A DNA stretch of 64,000 nt from Hermetia illucens (taxonomy: Eukaryota; Arthropoda; Insecta; Diptera; Stratiomyidae), in assembly GCF_905115235.1 (NCBI RefSeq), contig NC_051850.1, positions 161,758,615-161,822,614 on the forward strand. The letters are read 5' to 3'. The notes under the pieces are model-generated. The model was not told where the DNA came from, did not search any database, and saw only the letters and a program-made list of their open reading frames with translations. Position numbers and translations under genes: made by a program. Positions 42,930 to 54,834 of this stretch are shown here, in pieces; the first letter of the stretch is position 1, and every line of letters begins with the position of its first letter.

Positions 42930-43650
42930 AAATAAATAAATTACGTCCCCTCGAAAATGAATCGCTCTTTTTGAATCATTCACTCAACATTTGGTAGGTA
43001 AACATCTCTTTCTTGTCCATTCTTTCTGCTTTACTGGTAATATTTACAGAGTCCAACAATTGTTGCAAGGATTAAAGAAAATACAACCACACCAGTTATC
43101 AAATTGAAAACAAAGCATTTATGGTAGAATATTTTGGCAGTCATTGCCAATGTAAATGTTGTTCTTTGCTCCATTATTTTTACCTAATACTGCTCCTGTA
43201 TTCCAAAAATCCGGCAGCTGGCAACTGCTTAGTTAAAACATCTGCCAGTTACTTATCTATGGGAATATATTCAGCTTTGATTATCTCATTTTCAATTTGT
43301 TCTCTAGAAAGATATTTTATACTGATCTGTTGTATATCTTTTGTGGCTCGTTGTAATCTTCATAAATAATAATTGTTTTTTTTTAATATTGTTTTAATAC
43401 TCTCAAAAACAAAGGTTTTTTCTATTTATAATCCTACCGTAACTATTCTAAAAAAAGAAAATATTACATACATATATATAACTCGAAATAAAAGAGTATT
43501 TGCTACCGATTGGCGTTAAGATAACAAGTTTTTATGCTTTTATATTCTCAATTGTTTTGTTAACGATAACAATAAAGAATTAGACGACATTAGTTTTGAG
43601 GGTGCATTTAAAGTTTTTTGTCTGACAAAGTATTAGGTGTAGTGCGTTTA
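42930..43650. other. AT-rich intergenic, no gene seen
   Basis: No frame with a recognisable domain. No repeat match was seen. Confidence 0.4.
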
Positions 43651-43659
43651 TAATTTGGA

Positions 43660-44150
43660 TTTCTAGTTAGTTTGCCCCAAATCCCTTGATGGTTACGATT
43701 ATTTTTGGAATTTTTACCCAACATAAAACTGATCGGGGCTTATCGTGTAAATCGGTTAAAATTTGTGCGGCAACATCTCGAATGGGATGTGGAGAAATGA
43801 AATGAGGTATAATGGTCCCAATGAGCGTGCTGTGAGATTTCACCATTGCATACTTTGAACGGATTATCAGACTATATGGCATTCCATCTTCATCCTTATA
43901 CTAGTACAAGATAAGGCATGACCGCACACAGTCCAGATGATCGTCTCTGTCCTGAAGAAAGCCAGTATTCAGATAATAATGAATTCAATTGAACACCTTT
44001 GGGACCAATTAAAACGTCGGCCACAACCAGCAACAACTGATCTTTTGTGCTTTAAGGATACTGGGAAGCGATCCCAGAAGTAAACTTTCACCACCTTATT
44101 GAGAGTATGCTGTCAAGGCTCCGAGAATGTGTTTGGAAAAGGGGAGGACA
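43660..44150 (+). mobile_element. Tc1-like transposase fragment
   Basis: The plus strand reads NSIEHLWDQLKRRPQPATTD (about 43985-44045), the C-terminal motif after the last catalytic acid of Tc1-type transposases (NPIEHLWDxLKRR). The following LLRVCCQGSENVFGK corresponds to the terminal RR.xxC region. Upstream sequence is consistent but poorly preserved. Confidence 0.65.
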
Positions 44151-44195
44151 AACCCGATATTTATCAAACAAAAAGAAACTTATCAAAAAAGTCAA

Positions 44196-44391
44196 GCGAT
44201 GACGGCTTTACGGTTTCTTACCAGGTCAGAGGCAAATCGTCAGACGCTGCCTCACCTCTGCCCTGGGAGCAGCGTGACCGTAGCGGCTCGCAGGTGTTGA
44301 GTGCTCCTTTATATAATTCGTAGAACACGACATGCCTACGAATTATATTGAGCGCAAATCCGCCTTATTGACCAGAGCTTGGCCAGAGCTG
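44196..44391 (+). repeat. Two-hairpin element, copy 1
   Basis: The 196-bp unit matches the reverse complement of 57956-58144. It contains an imperfect hairpin (44221-44266, CCAGG...CCTGG arms) and a second hairpin with perfect 13-bp arms, ATATAATTCGTAG at 44311-44323 and CTACGAATTATAT at 44336-44348. No coding frame. It is probably a hairpin-type non-autonomous element. Confidence 0.65.
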
Positions 44392-44394
44392 TAA

Positions 44395-45262
44395 ACATTT
44401 TTTTTTGCATTGAATATAGTCATGTGATGTATCGAATGAAAGGCCCCCATTAGTACTTTCCGAATGTGGTATTAGTTTTGACATGAATTGAAAAGTGCCC
44501 GATTAAGGGGTGAAAATGTACACACTTAAAGTGAGACAGGACTCATTTTCGGAAACTACCCAACCCAAAAATCAGGGTGGTGCGCTTAGATGAAATCTAG
44601 CCCTCAAAATATGTCTCATTCCGATATCTGCTCAAATAAACTTACTAATAGTATATTGCCAACTTTTAGAAATTGACTAAAAACGCCCCTTAAATTCATC
44701 CCAGCACTTCGCACCAGCATAGAAGACAATATTTCGTATACACGTGCCAAATTTCATAGAAATATGACCATTAACGCCAAAATTATAGCAGTTCAAACTT
44801 AGCAATTTCGCGCGAATTTACTGCTTCCAAAGCCATGCAAATAAGATGCTGACGTTATAATTAGCGAGAATGATTGACATTCGCGTGAAATATTAAAGTC
44901 GCATTTATGAAGGATTTATTTCTCCCCAGCCCTTTTTAAGATTTTGTGTAAAACACTTATGTGAAATCTAAGCCTCGAGAGATATCCTATCCCGATATCT
45001 GCTCAAATAAATTTGCTAATAATATGATATATTACCAACTTTTAGAAATTGACCGAAAAACTCCCCTTAAGTTCATCCTGGGAATACTAAATTTTGCCCC
45101 GGCATAGAGGGCAGTATCATGCATACGCATGCCTGGGGAGGAGAACTGAGCGATTTAAATATCTCGAGCCAATGCTATCAGCCAATGGAAAACGGCGTTA
45201 TGCTCCTCACATAGGGAAACACAAAACTTTTTATGCCTGAAGCGTCAAGCTTCTAGTTTCCT
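44395..45262 (+). repeat. GTCT-microsatellite repeat, two partial copies
   Basis: The body motifs (CATGTGATGTATCGAATGAA; GATATCTGCTCAAATAAA) occur twice in the same orientation, at 44395-44940 and 44941-45262. The second ends with CCTGAAGCGTCAAGCTTCTA, GTTTCCTGACTT. The microsatellite is absent. Confidence 0.55.
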
Positions 45263-45269
45263 GACTTTT

Positions 45270-47640
45270 TTATGTATTAAAAATAGAATCACTTTCTTTT
45301 CATCATCAGTTCTTGAATACAAAAGGTCTTTAAATTTATAAATTAAACCCAGCTGTGTTTTACTTATGATTGTAGGCTCAACTATGTGAGTAACTATATT
45401 CCTCACTATGAAATTTGACCGACATATGCTCCAATGCTAGTTTTTTCGACAATGGGGGTAGGGTTCTTATAAAGGCTTTTGAAAAAGTCATGATGTTATT
45501 TATGGTCGAGTGCTGGTGATATTTCAAATCGTGCAAATGAATAGTTATCTAAAATCAAAAGCTCATTAAGAAAACGATCACTGAGTAAGTTCACTGGTTG
45601 TTTTATTTATTGTGGAAACGGACTCCTGCTATAAAAATGTCAAAATTATTTAGCAATCTGTAATGACAAAGTGCAGGTGGGCGATCAAAATTCCGGACCC
45701 GTGTACGGCAATCGAGAGGAAAGATCCACTATGGACCGCATCCCCAATCGATGCTTCTTCTCCTTTAGATGTACAATGAGGCGCGACCTTTGACGTTCCC
45801 CCGCTGCCTTGGCATCCCCAGGTCATTATATTGGAAAGTTGTGGGTTGAAGCGGAAGGTGAAAGGAGAAGTCCTCAAATTCATTTCTCTGCATTCAAAAG
45901 CAAAATGTATAATGAAGTAATCAAAAATTAAAAAAGAAAAAATAAATCAAAATATAGTAAAATTTTAAATATCCTCAATTTCATGGAGATTTCTGCTGAA
46001 TTTATATTTTAATTGCGTAATTCAGGTATAGATTGGTTGCATAATTGTTTTACACTATCAATAAAATAACTTTATGAACTTGTTATTATACTTTGAAATT
46101 CCATTATGACGATCATCACTTATCAAAATCGCTTCGATAATATCAACTAACAATGTTCATTCAAGTCATTAACCAAATTATATAAGAAAATCTGATTTTT
46201 CAATGCACTCTGCTTCTCTTTGCAAATTAGTTATGCGAAAGTTTCTCGGTCGTTTGCATTATTTTCTTTTTATTTTTAATACGGTCAGATCACTATTTTT
46301 TGTTTCTTCTTCGTTATGAGCATTATTTTACCTTAAAAATATAGCAAAGCGCAAAACATGGGGTTTCAAATAACTCAAACTTTTCCACGAAATACTAATT
46401 AAGTTGAAAGTAAACTTGCCCACACTGCGTAACATCGCAGCACGAAATTCCACAAAATGATCATCCATCGAGGAGAATCATCCTCAAATGCCCAACAGAA
46501 AACATTTCCGTGAGGAGCAAGTTAGTCTCCTCCTAGACGTCCCTGCTGCTGTTCCCCTCAAAACGGGTCTTGTCAACGAGCTGTTTATGCTAAAGCAAGT
46601 GCAATATGTCGAATTGCTTAGATGGTCCAAGTGCTGCTAATTTTCGCTTTCACTGACTCCGACCTTGAACTTCAAATTCAAAGTCAGCGATAGAAAAAGC
46701 AAAAATTATATTAAATTTTTCCCATTGCGAGAAAAAAAATTTTCCCCCTCAGCCAGGTTGCATTCTACTGGGAAAGTTTATGTATAAGCAATTTGGATTG
46801 GCATACTATGGAATAAAAATGAAAAAAAAATTTAAATAAATTTAATGAAATAGAGTTTTAGGTTTTGGACAAAAGTACCAGATATGATAGGTTTCTCAAA
46901 CAAAGTTTTGAAATTAAAAATTAAATTGGTTATTCAAAATTTAATTTTTTTCATAAAAATTAATGCTGGGGTGGGGATTAGGAAACTGGAAGGAGTTTTT
47001 GAAATAATTAAGACTTATCTGAGTATAATTCCGCGGTATTTCTAGCGATTAAATTATTTAAAATAATAAAAACTTGTTTTTGCTATTCGCTAGTGTTGAT
47101 TTATATTTTGCAAATACCGATATTTCGGAAACATTTGTTCATTTTGCTACAAGTTCAGACTGTTAAAATATGGGGAAAATGAAGATATCCTGCATATTAG
47201 AAACGGCACTCTCTCATCAGATTGTCACTGGACAAGGCGAACCCTGCAGATGCCCCAAGACCGCGAACATTGCAGACCGTTCGTTCCAAACACTGAAAGT
47301 TGTGAAATATCGTCACGCCAACATGTAAAACGGACAATGGTTACTCGCTTCTAACCGGTGAGATCTGACTCACAGATTGAAGATCTTGTTCATTCTGTCA
47401 CCTTGGGCGGATGTTTTTACAACCAAGCCGCGAATTCTTGCATATATTTAAGACAATATATTACACATTTAAAAAATATCAGAAACAAAATTAGACCCGC
47501 TGCCCCTCTGTTATGTTAAAAAGCTTTGCAACACAGTCGGTAATCCTTCGAATTTTTAATCGATTAATCGGTGTCCGTTTTGAGAGAAGGCTTTTAAACA
47601 GCTAATTAGAAAACTATCTGTGAAGGCAGATTGACGTACT
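45270..47640. other. Long AT-rich intergenic stretch, no gene seen
   Basis: The minus frame at 45650-45883 has no recognisable domain. The rest is AT-rich with frequent stops on both strands. I see no repeats shared with the window. Confidence 0.4.
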
Positions 47641-47654
47641 ATGACTCATAAAGG

Positions 47655-48115
47655 GGCTTATCTTTTTCTTCTATGGCGCTACAGTCTGATGTCGGTCCTT
47701 GATCTCCCGAAGTCTTGGTTTCCATTCCTCTGGGTCTAGCGAAAACGTCTTCTAATTTCGAATCACTATGAGTAGACAACTAAAACTCAATGAGGAAGAG
47801 GACAACTGGTTCTCGAAATATCGGATTTCAGAAATATAAATTCTTATTTGGCATTCCATGAAAATGTAGTCTTCTCTTTTGGTTAAGTTAAAAATGTGTA
47901 TGTGAGAATTATCCGTCTGCTTCGTTGTTGTCTTTTGTGAGGGTTATGCCTAAGTACACAAAATTTTCTGATTGTCGTCTTTCTTCTGGTTTGTATTATG
48001 ATTTTGACCTTCTCATTTATTTCCTTCACTACTTCACCGAGCTTCACTAGTGCCTTCTTCGCGTTCTCTCTCGATTGTGCCAGGATATTTATATCATCCC
48101 CATAGACCATTATTG
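47655..48115 (-). mobile_element. LINE RT fragment (YGDD-type)
   Basis: The minus strand reads MVYGDDINILAQSRENAKKA, LVKLGEVVKEINEKVKI, equivalent to the RT catalytic box and following helix of LINEs (with YGDD for YADD). It continues to a 3' end with a GAAGAAAAAG tail at about 47668. The clade is unresolved. Confidence 0.5.
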
Positions 48116-48390
48116 GGATGATTTATACAGCATCGTACAATTTAAACCTGCTGGAGACCTGGTGAGAACAAATATGCATCGGCTAAAGTGTAGAGTATCT
48201 TTGGTTAATAGTTGTATATTATTTATGAGACATATAAGTTAAAATTGCACACACACTTAAAATTTACAAGGGACGAATTGCAAACACTAAAAAGTGTAAA
48301 AATCGGGATAAAAGAATTTATACAAAATAAACAAGTTGAGTAGAATTTTCCCCTTGTATTAGCTAAAATGGTTTTGTTAAAAGTTACACA

Positions 48391-48430
48391 TACTTTATTT
48401 CGGGAGCGAACTGCCATCTTCATTAGTGTG
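48391..48430 (-). other. Hairpin motif with CCCGAAATA flank (dispersed family)
   Basis: On the minus strand, AATGAAGATGGCAGTTCGCT is followed by CCCGAAATA, with a TTCG tetraloop closing the stem. It is very similar to the 60.6-kb copy. Confidence 0.45.
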
Positions 48431-48904
48431 CTTTGAACTTTTCAGACTATCCTCGGACTGCAGAAGCACGAAGGCTTCATTTTCTCATTTGATGGTACTA
48501 AGCCCTTATTTGTTTGCTTCAAGTTGAGGAAAATTTCTTATCAACTTTTAGTCATAATTTGAAATTCAAATTCAATTAACACTGTTAGGGGTCCGCCTTT
48601 AATCAACTCAAAAAATAGCTTATAACTTGTTGATGCTATCTACGATATATCTGCGTATTATTAAGTTCTGATTCCAAACTTGGAGTTACGAGAATGGAAG
48701 TGTATAAAATTGAAAATACACAGAGGTTGCACGGTAATTAGCACAGTCTCGTACGTGCGCCTGAAGACGTACAGAGCAGAATGAATACATGTAACAAATA
48801 TTTATCAATTTTGTTGGAAATTTGCACATCTATTTATTAAAATTCAAAATTTATTTTACAAGATAAAAATATTTTGCATCTAAGAAATTTACACTGGAAA
48901 ATAT

Positions 48905-48981
48905 AATATAATAATAATAATCTTTGGGGCGACAATCCAGTTGGATCTCGACCTTAAAACGAGTTAGAGCACTTCATTTAT
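48905..48981 (-). mobile_element. SINE, 3' end fragment
   Basis: The reverse complement reads AATGAAGTGCTCTAAC and further on TGGATTGTCGCCCCAAAG plus a long ATT-repeat tail, matching the last 65 bp of the SINE at 1416-1704. Confidence 0.6.
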
Positions 48982-49122
48982 TTATTTCGATTTATGCTCG
49001 ATAACAGTCCACAATTGTTGTACATTGTTTGTTTTCAGTACCACAACTCGGTGAGTAATAATTCCCGATAAACTTTCAATTAGACTTAAATCTGGACTTG
49101 TGCAGGCCAGTCCATGGTTTAT
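48982..49122 (-). mobile_element. Tc1-like transposase, C-terminal fragment
   Basis: The minus strand reads ACTSPDLSLIESLSGIITHR and NNVQQLWTVIEHKSK, the SPDLNPIENLWG motif and C-terminus of Tc1-type transposases. It is truncated by the mariner that starts at about 49125. Confidence 0.65.
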
Positions 49123-49124
49123 AT

Positions 49125-50072
49125 ACAGAGTCTGTCCCAAAAGTTGTCGGAATGATTGTTTGTAGTTACCAACGCTGTTTGGGGCGCTACTTCCGGCGGA
49201 AAATTTGATAGGACGTCTAAACTTCAAAGCAAGACCGGTGCCTGTCGCCTGCAAGCAGTTCTTCAAGTAGGGTTACACCTTGCATAGAGGTACCTACTGC
49301 ACCTTCATCGAGAAAAACATGGACCAAAGCAGCATTGTGCAATCAAATTTTCTGTCAAATTTGGTAAAAACGAGTTGAAAACTCTGGAAATGCTTCGGAA
49401 AGCTTACAGTGACGGAGTTATGAAAAAGAGCCAAACTTTCATGTGGTACATGAGGTTTCAGGAAGAGCTTCAGTCCGTCAACGTAAACGACTGCTCAGGA
49501 CGCCAGTCGACATCACAAAAGTGCGTCAGAAGAGATTGATGAAGAATGTGCCAAACCCCGCATTTTAACAGATGCTTTTCAAATGAGGAATGTCGCCACG
49601 AAAATGGTACCCGAAGTCTTGACGAATGACATAAAGAAGCAGCGTTTATTGAAGTGCTAGGAATTTCTTGAACGAGACGTGGATTTTAAAGTATGACCCC
49701 GAATCAAAGCGTCAGAGCAGCGAGCGGCGGAGAAGTCTCTTCGTCTAAGAAAGCAAAGATTGCGAATCAAAACGATACTCATTGTATTCTTCGATCGGAA
49801 GGAAGAAGGAAAAAGGAAAAACAGTCAATAAAGAGTCTTCCTGTGAAGTACTCAAGCGATTGCGCAACAGGGCTCGAAGAGAAATTTTCAACAATTGAAT
49901 ATAGCTCCATAACAATCCGCCAGGCCTGGAACCTGAAACCTGGAAAGAAACTCCCCATGGGATACTGAATGCGGTAAAAGTAGCTACGGTGACCACATTG
50001 GAGGAAATTCCAGTTGTCGAATTTCAAGTTGCCTTCAATGATAAGGTAAAGCGTTGGCAATGGTGCATCTAA
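49125..50072 (+). mobile_element. Mariner transposon, decayed
   Basis: It opens with a mariner-like end (TCTGTCCCAAAAGTTG). Plus-strand readings in several frames match a mariner transposase: NVATKMVPEVLTNDIKKQRL (49590), the RIKTILIVFFD stretch (49760), and a C-terminal VKRWQWC (50045). Catalytic parts are missing or broken. It is inserted beside a Tc1 fragment. Confidence 0.65.
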
Positions 50073-50084
50073 TGAGAAGGAACA

Positions 50085-50170
50085 ACATCGATTAAAATCG
50101 ATTCAATGTCTGCCTGTCTGTATGTCTGTCACACGCACTTTTCTCAGACACGAAATTTGGTGAAAAAGTG
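50085..50170 (+). repeat. GTCT-microsatellite repeat, 5' fragment
   Basis: ATTAAAATCGATTCAATG, then GTCTGCCTGTCTGTATGTCT, GTCACACGCACTTTTCTCAG. Confidence 0.6.
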
Positions 50171-50253
50171 GGAATAAATGGCTTGTGTCTTTTCTTTGTT
50201 CATTTTTATTTTCCACTACGTATAATATTCTGATATGATCGCTATCAAATTTT

Positions 50254-50535
50254 CTACTGATGTTTTAATTTCCGGATACGTAAAATTAGTTCCATAAATC
50301 GCAGTGTCATCAGAAAATGTTGCAAAATCGACGTTTTCTGGCCGGGAAAGCCGTGAGTATATCGGAGGTACAGTAGAGAGGCTGACACTGATCCCTGTGG
50401 GACATCTGTCTCAATAATCTGGGTCTCGGAAAGATGATGATTAATGCACACTCTAAATGATCTTTCAGTACGAAAATTCTTTATAATGTCAATGATATAC
50501 GAAGGACAATTAATCTTTATAAGTTTATAGATCAA
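50254..50535 (-). mobile_element. Jockey-like LINE RT fragment
   Basis: The minus strand reads YIIDIIKNFRTERSFRVCIN and TDVPQGSVSASLLYL, corresponding to RT motifs of Jockey-type LINEs (GVPQGSVLSPxLY). An FSDDTAIYGT-like stretch follows in another frame at about 50285-50325. Only this RT core piece remains. Confidence 0.6.
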
Positions 50536-50689
50536 AAAGCCCTTTTATGTCTTTTATGTCAATTACTCGAGACTGTATATCGATACGAATAACTAAAACA
50601 AGGCCCACAAGGGAAAATTAATATGTTTCCATGCGCTCTGCCGTTCATTTGAGGTTATTTATGCCATGATGATATCATCATCTTAGAGT

Positions 50690-51300
50690 GCAATAAATTC
50701 ACATGAAATACAAAATTTGACCTTCTATAACTTTGTTAATAATAGTTGGATTTCCTTCAAACTTCACAGGATAATGTCCTATAGTATCCCTTATAACAAA
50801 GCCACATTTTATACTTCTTTCTTTTGCAGCTAAAATTGTCGGACAAATTTCTAAAATATGGTAAAATACCATTATCAACTTTATTGTAATAGGATGCATT
50901 TTGAGGGCTAAATTTTGTAGAAATGAAATGTTGTGATTTTTTTAGATTCTTCGATTGGATAAATTCTGAGAACAAAATCTCTTTCACTTTTTGGACACAC
51001 ATTTTGAGTCCTTACTTCCTTGTGTTTCATCCAGCATAAAAAGAAGATCATTTCGAGTACTAATTGAGCTCTGTTTAATACGCTACATGACCATATTATG
51101 TGAAAATAAAATGTTCCTCCCCCCTTTCGCATATATGGAGAGCCCCCTTAAACCCAACGTGCAGCGGTTCACAGACCACATATTCTCATCAAATTTAATG
51201 GCGATAGCTCCAGCCGTTTCAGAATAAATCTCGTGCAGCAGACAGACAGACAGACAAACATGTAACCGACTTTAGCAAGCTTTTGTTTCACACAAAACTT
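50690..51300 (-). repeat. GTCT-microsatellite repeat, near complete body
   Basis: Reverse orientation: the body begins with ACTTTGTTAATAATAGTTGG and ends with CAGACAGACAGACAGAC, a shortened microsatellite, then TTTTGTTTCACACAAAACTT. Confidence 0.6.
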
Positions 51301-51309
51301 TATAAAGAT

Positions 51310-52900
51310 AATTTTCCGGAAAATCTTCTCTAGGCAACTTAATTTAAATTCCAAGTTAACTCAATCACGCAGATTTCTGCTAGAAAACACAAACTAAATG
51401 AGATAAACGTAATATTACTCGATTATCTATGATAGATTGTAGTCATGCTGGGAATGGATGTGACAATTTGTGAAAGATTATTTATGAGGTATTAAATAGC
51501 AGCGTGATAGCTCTAAATATACTCAAAGGTTCCTGTTTTCATCAGTAATAAACCTAATTTTATTTTTCATTTATCATTATTCATTCTTAAGCCTAAATGC
51601 ATGGTTAGTCATTAAGTAGTTATCGTAAAATATTAATTGCTTTTGACTTAGAAATGGGCGATTGTAAGCTTATGAATGTTAATCTCGACAAATGAACTTA
51701 GTTGCTTGGTTGATTTGTTACTTGATCCAAAGCCAGATGAAGCAAATGAAAGTAAACATCCGTGGAAAGTCATGTGAGCAATTATTGTACGATCATGTGC
51801 TTTGTTCTCAAGGCAAAAAAAAAACAAAATATAATCTGAAATTGATAAATGTTGCTACTCCCGTTTGCACTTGCCCAGGAATGCAGGTAACTTCCATCTT
51901 TAGACAGGGTAGCTAAGATGGGGGACGAAGGGGTTCACTACTCCCCGGAATAAAGATGTTACGAAAATTAAATTATGCAATTTTGGTGGAAGGGCATAAT
52001 TCTCATCTCGGGTTGGGATATTCTGGATGGAGTCATTTTATTTTCATGATTTTCATTTTATATTTTGAAGTTCTTAAAATTCTTTTGGATAACCTTGAAT
52101 ACTTGAAACTTATTATATTATTTTCAAAAACATGAGCTTAGACCAAAAATTTGTTCTATTTCAGAGAAGTATTTATTTACCTCTTGAACGTTTCGCTGAG
52201 TTGTCTGGGCATCATCAGCGATACTAACCGAAGATATATTTTTAGGGGAAGAATTTGTTTGTTTGGGAATTGAGGATGTCCTGAGTCCGCATTCACTTAT
52301 GATAAATTGGACCAATTGAGAAGAAACTTTCTTCGAATTTTATGACCCCTTTTCTTAGGCTCAATTGGCAAATTTTTAGAAGAGATAACCTCCAAAACAG
52401 AAATGTCAATTTGGCCTAGTTTGACGGTTTTCACTTGGATATAATTCGCACCCACGTAGATAGAATATCTTAATTATTTTTTTCAGTAATGAGTATGTAA
52501 TTTTAGAAGTGAGCTTGCAACTGATAATTGGAAAGTTTGGATTATCCATTTTGTTGTGTCTTTGTGTCCTGTTCTGTACAATGTCGTCTAGAACGCCACA
52601 ATAGATGTCGTCGATATTCTACACATCTTCTTTTTGTTACTGGTTAGAGAGATGTAGATAGTCTGTAGTGTCATCCTTTTTTGAAGTGACGTTCTTTGGC
52701 TAGTATTGTAACCTAATCAAAAAGCGATGCATGGTTCTTGTCTAGATAATGATTAGCCAGCGCTGTTTTTTGCTCTTTTTCGTCTTTGAATCTGATTTGT
52801 GCCCAGCGATCTCCTTCTTTAATAATTGTTTTGTTGTTCTTAGGTAGAGCGTGGACAAAAGTAGGATATCACTTATTTTTCTAAATATTTCAAAAAATGT
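51310..52900. other. AT-rich intergenic, no gene seen
   Basis: The short frames at 51692-51916 and 52124-52315 have no recognisable domain. Confidence 0.35.
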
Positions 52901-52928
52901 TAGGTGCGCAACTAAGTTCTCGCTGTTT

Positions 52929-53110
52929 TTAAGGTTTTGTGTAAAATAAAACCTTATTAAAATAGGTTTACTGTCTGTCTGTCTTACCGTTCGTATGTCT
53001 ATCTGTCTGTCTGTCACACACATTTTTCTCGGAGACGATTGTAGCGATTGACACCAAGTTTGGTGGAAAGTTGGAAACTGTGAATGCTCACGCAATGTGT
53101 TAGGTTGCTG
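52929..53110 (+). repeat. GTCT-microsatellite repeat, 5' part
   Basis: AAGGTTTTGTGTAAAATAAA, ACCTTATTAAAATAGG, a GTCTGTCTGTC run, then CACATTTTTCTCGGAGACGA. Only this end is present. Confidence 0.6.
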
Positions 53111-53149
53111 CACATGAAATGGTCATTTTGTATGACAAATGCCAACTTT

Positions 53150-54690
53150 AATAATATTGGCTAAAATTAAATTTATTAGTGGAAATAATCACTTCTTTTT
53201 CTTCAGCCTTTGTCCCGTTCACAAGCAGGGCCGGCTCGTCGTGATCGGTTTCGCCAGTTGGCTTTATCGAATGCCTGATCTGGGTGCAATCTCGAGGCTT
53301 TTAAATTCCCATCCAGCAAGCCACCGTTGTTTAGGCCTGCCTTTAGGTCGTTTACCATCGACTTCGATGTTCAGACCAATCTTGGCAAGTGAATTCTCGT
53401 TAGTACGAATTGCGTGACCATACCGTCGAAGACGCCTTTCTCGCAACTTTTCCACGATTGGTGCAACCCCATAACGATCGCGGATATCCTCATTTCGGAT
53501 GTGATCAAAACGTGTCATGCCACTAGTCCAACGTAACATCTTCGTTCCATTACCGCAAGGCGCCGTTCATTGTCTTTTATAGTTGGCCAAGACTCAGAAC
53601 CATAGAGAGCGACAGGATGGACAACATTGTGGAAATAATCACTAACAGCCTCAATACATTTTCGCCAATAAGATGCAAGCAGTTTTACAACATTTTTATA
53701 CAAATCTGGATTTCTGGAAGCTATGAATTTTCCGAGGTCGTTTTTAACATGCACCTTTCGCCATTGAATATTTTCTCTTCGACAAAGTGGTCCAAAATGA
53801 TAAACAGTGCGTGACAGTTTTGGTGAATATTGTGGGTGAGGTGGAGTCTCGTAATCCAGTTGATTCAATTTCTGCACTGTTGTATCCAATACATGTTGTT
53901 GTCCTGGAGGAGAATAACACCATGTATTTTGTCTAATGCTGGCTGTTTTGTTAATAAATTTCTTGGGATTCTGTGAAGTACTTTGTTGTGTCTATTGTTT
54001 TACCAGAATTTTGGAAGGAACGATGAATAACACTAGCTGCAGACCACCAAACGGTCACCATTATTTTCGTTGAGTGAAGACTTGGCTTTTACATATGTCC
54101 TAGTGCTGGATCGGCTTTAAGCCAGTAAGCAGTTCGTCGGCGATCATCGTACAGGATCCACTTTTTATCGCACATTACAATTTTATGATTGATTGATTTT
54201 GTTTCGCACAAGGAGAGAAGTGTATATTTCTAATCATTTAAACTTATGCCGGCTAGTCAATTGATATGCAACTGATTTGTCCATCTTTTTCAAATTTCTG
54301 ATCGAGCCGAGATGTAAGGGAATGAATAATGAATCCTTAATTTTTCTGTGATATGTCGAACTGATTATTGAGGATCAGATTCAAGAAGAGCACTCAACTG
54401 ATCATCGACAATGATTGCTTGAGGTCGTCCACGTGGGTCATTTCCAACACCCATACCTCCTGACCGAAATTTTTCAAACCAACGCCCTGGGATTCATTCA
54501 CTAACTGGTCCTGCTGCAAATGCAGTGTTAATATACCTTGTTGCCTCTGCAGCACTGTGGCTTAATTTCAAATCAAACATGGCTGCGATCGACTTTTTCT
54601 GTAATTGCCTACAACACACTGAAAGAAATCCTCAAAGGAAATGATTCATGACTTATATAGCGCATCATTTCCACTTTAATTTGACATATA
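53150..54690 (-). mobile_element. Mariner transposon, split by an RTE-B insertion
   Basis: Minus-strand order: N-terminal helix-turn-helix pieces at 54400-54590 (NINTAFAAGPV, GVGNDPRGRPQAIIVDDQ), the catalytic middle, and the C-terminal part at 53637-53889 (LNQLDYETPPHPQYSPKLS, ASRNPDLYKNVVKLLASYWR, KCIEAVSDYF). This fits a full-length but decayed mariner of a lineage different from the others here. An RTE-B copy at 53194-53628 interrupts its 3' end with a clear target duplication. Confidence 0.75.
53194..53628 (-). mobile_element. RTE-B LINE, 5'-truncated insertion
   Basis: The 435-bp insertion encodes DNERRLAVMERR, RFDHIRNEDIRDRYGVAPIV and RRYGHAIRTNENSLAKIGLN, GKRPKGRPKQRW on the minus strand, with the 3' tail (AGAAAAAGA) at the left. 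It is bounded by the perfect 15-bp duplication GTGGAAATAATCACT (53179-53193 and 53629-53643), the same length as for the 38975 copy. Confidence 0.85.
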
Positions 54691-54834
54691 AGATTCGCCC
54701 TTTTCGGGTTAGTCTTCATTCATTTAACTTGGTTAAGTTCTACCACGTTTGAAAACGGCCACTTCATGTGCGACAAGCTAATAGTTCACAAGATAGTGTG
54801 GAGAAAAACGAAACGGAATGTGAGGCCGTATATA

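Noticed and set aside
45650-45883. Minus-strand 77-codon frame as a gene
   Set aside because: The sequence shows no family motif and no neighbouring exons; not supported.
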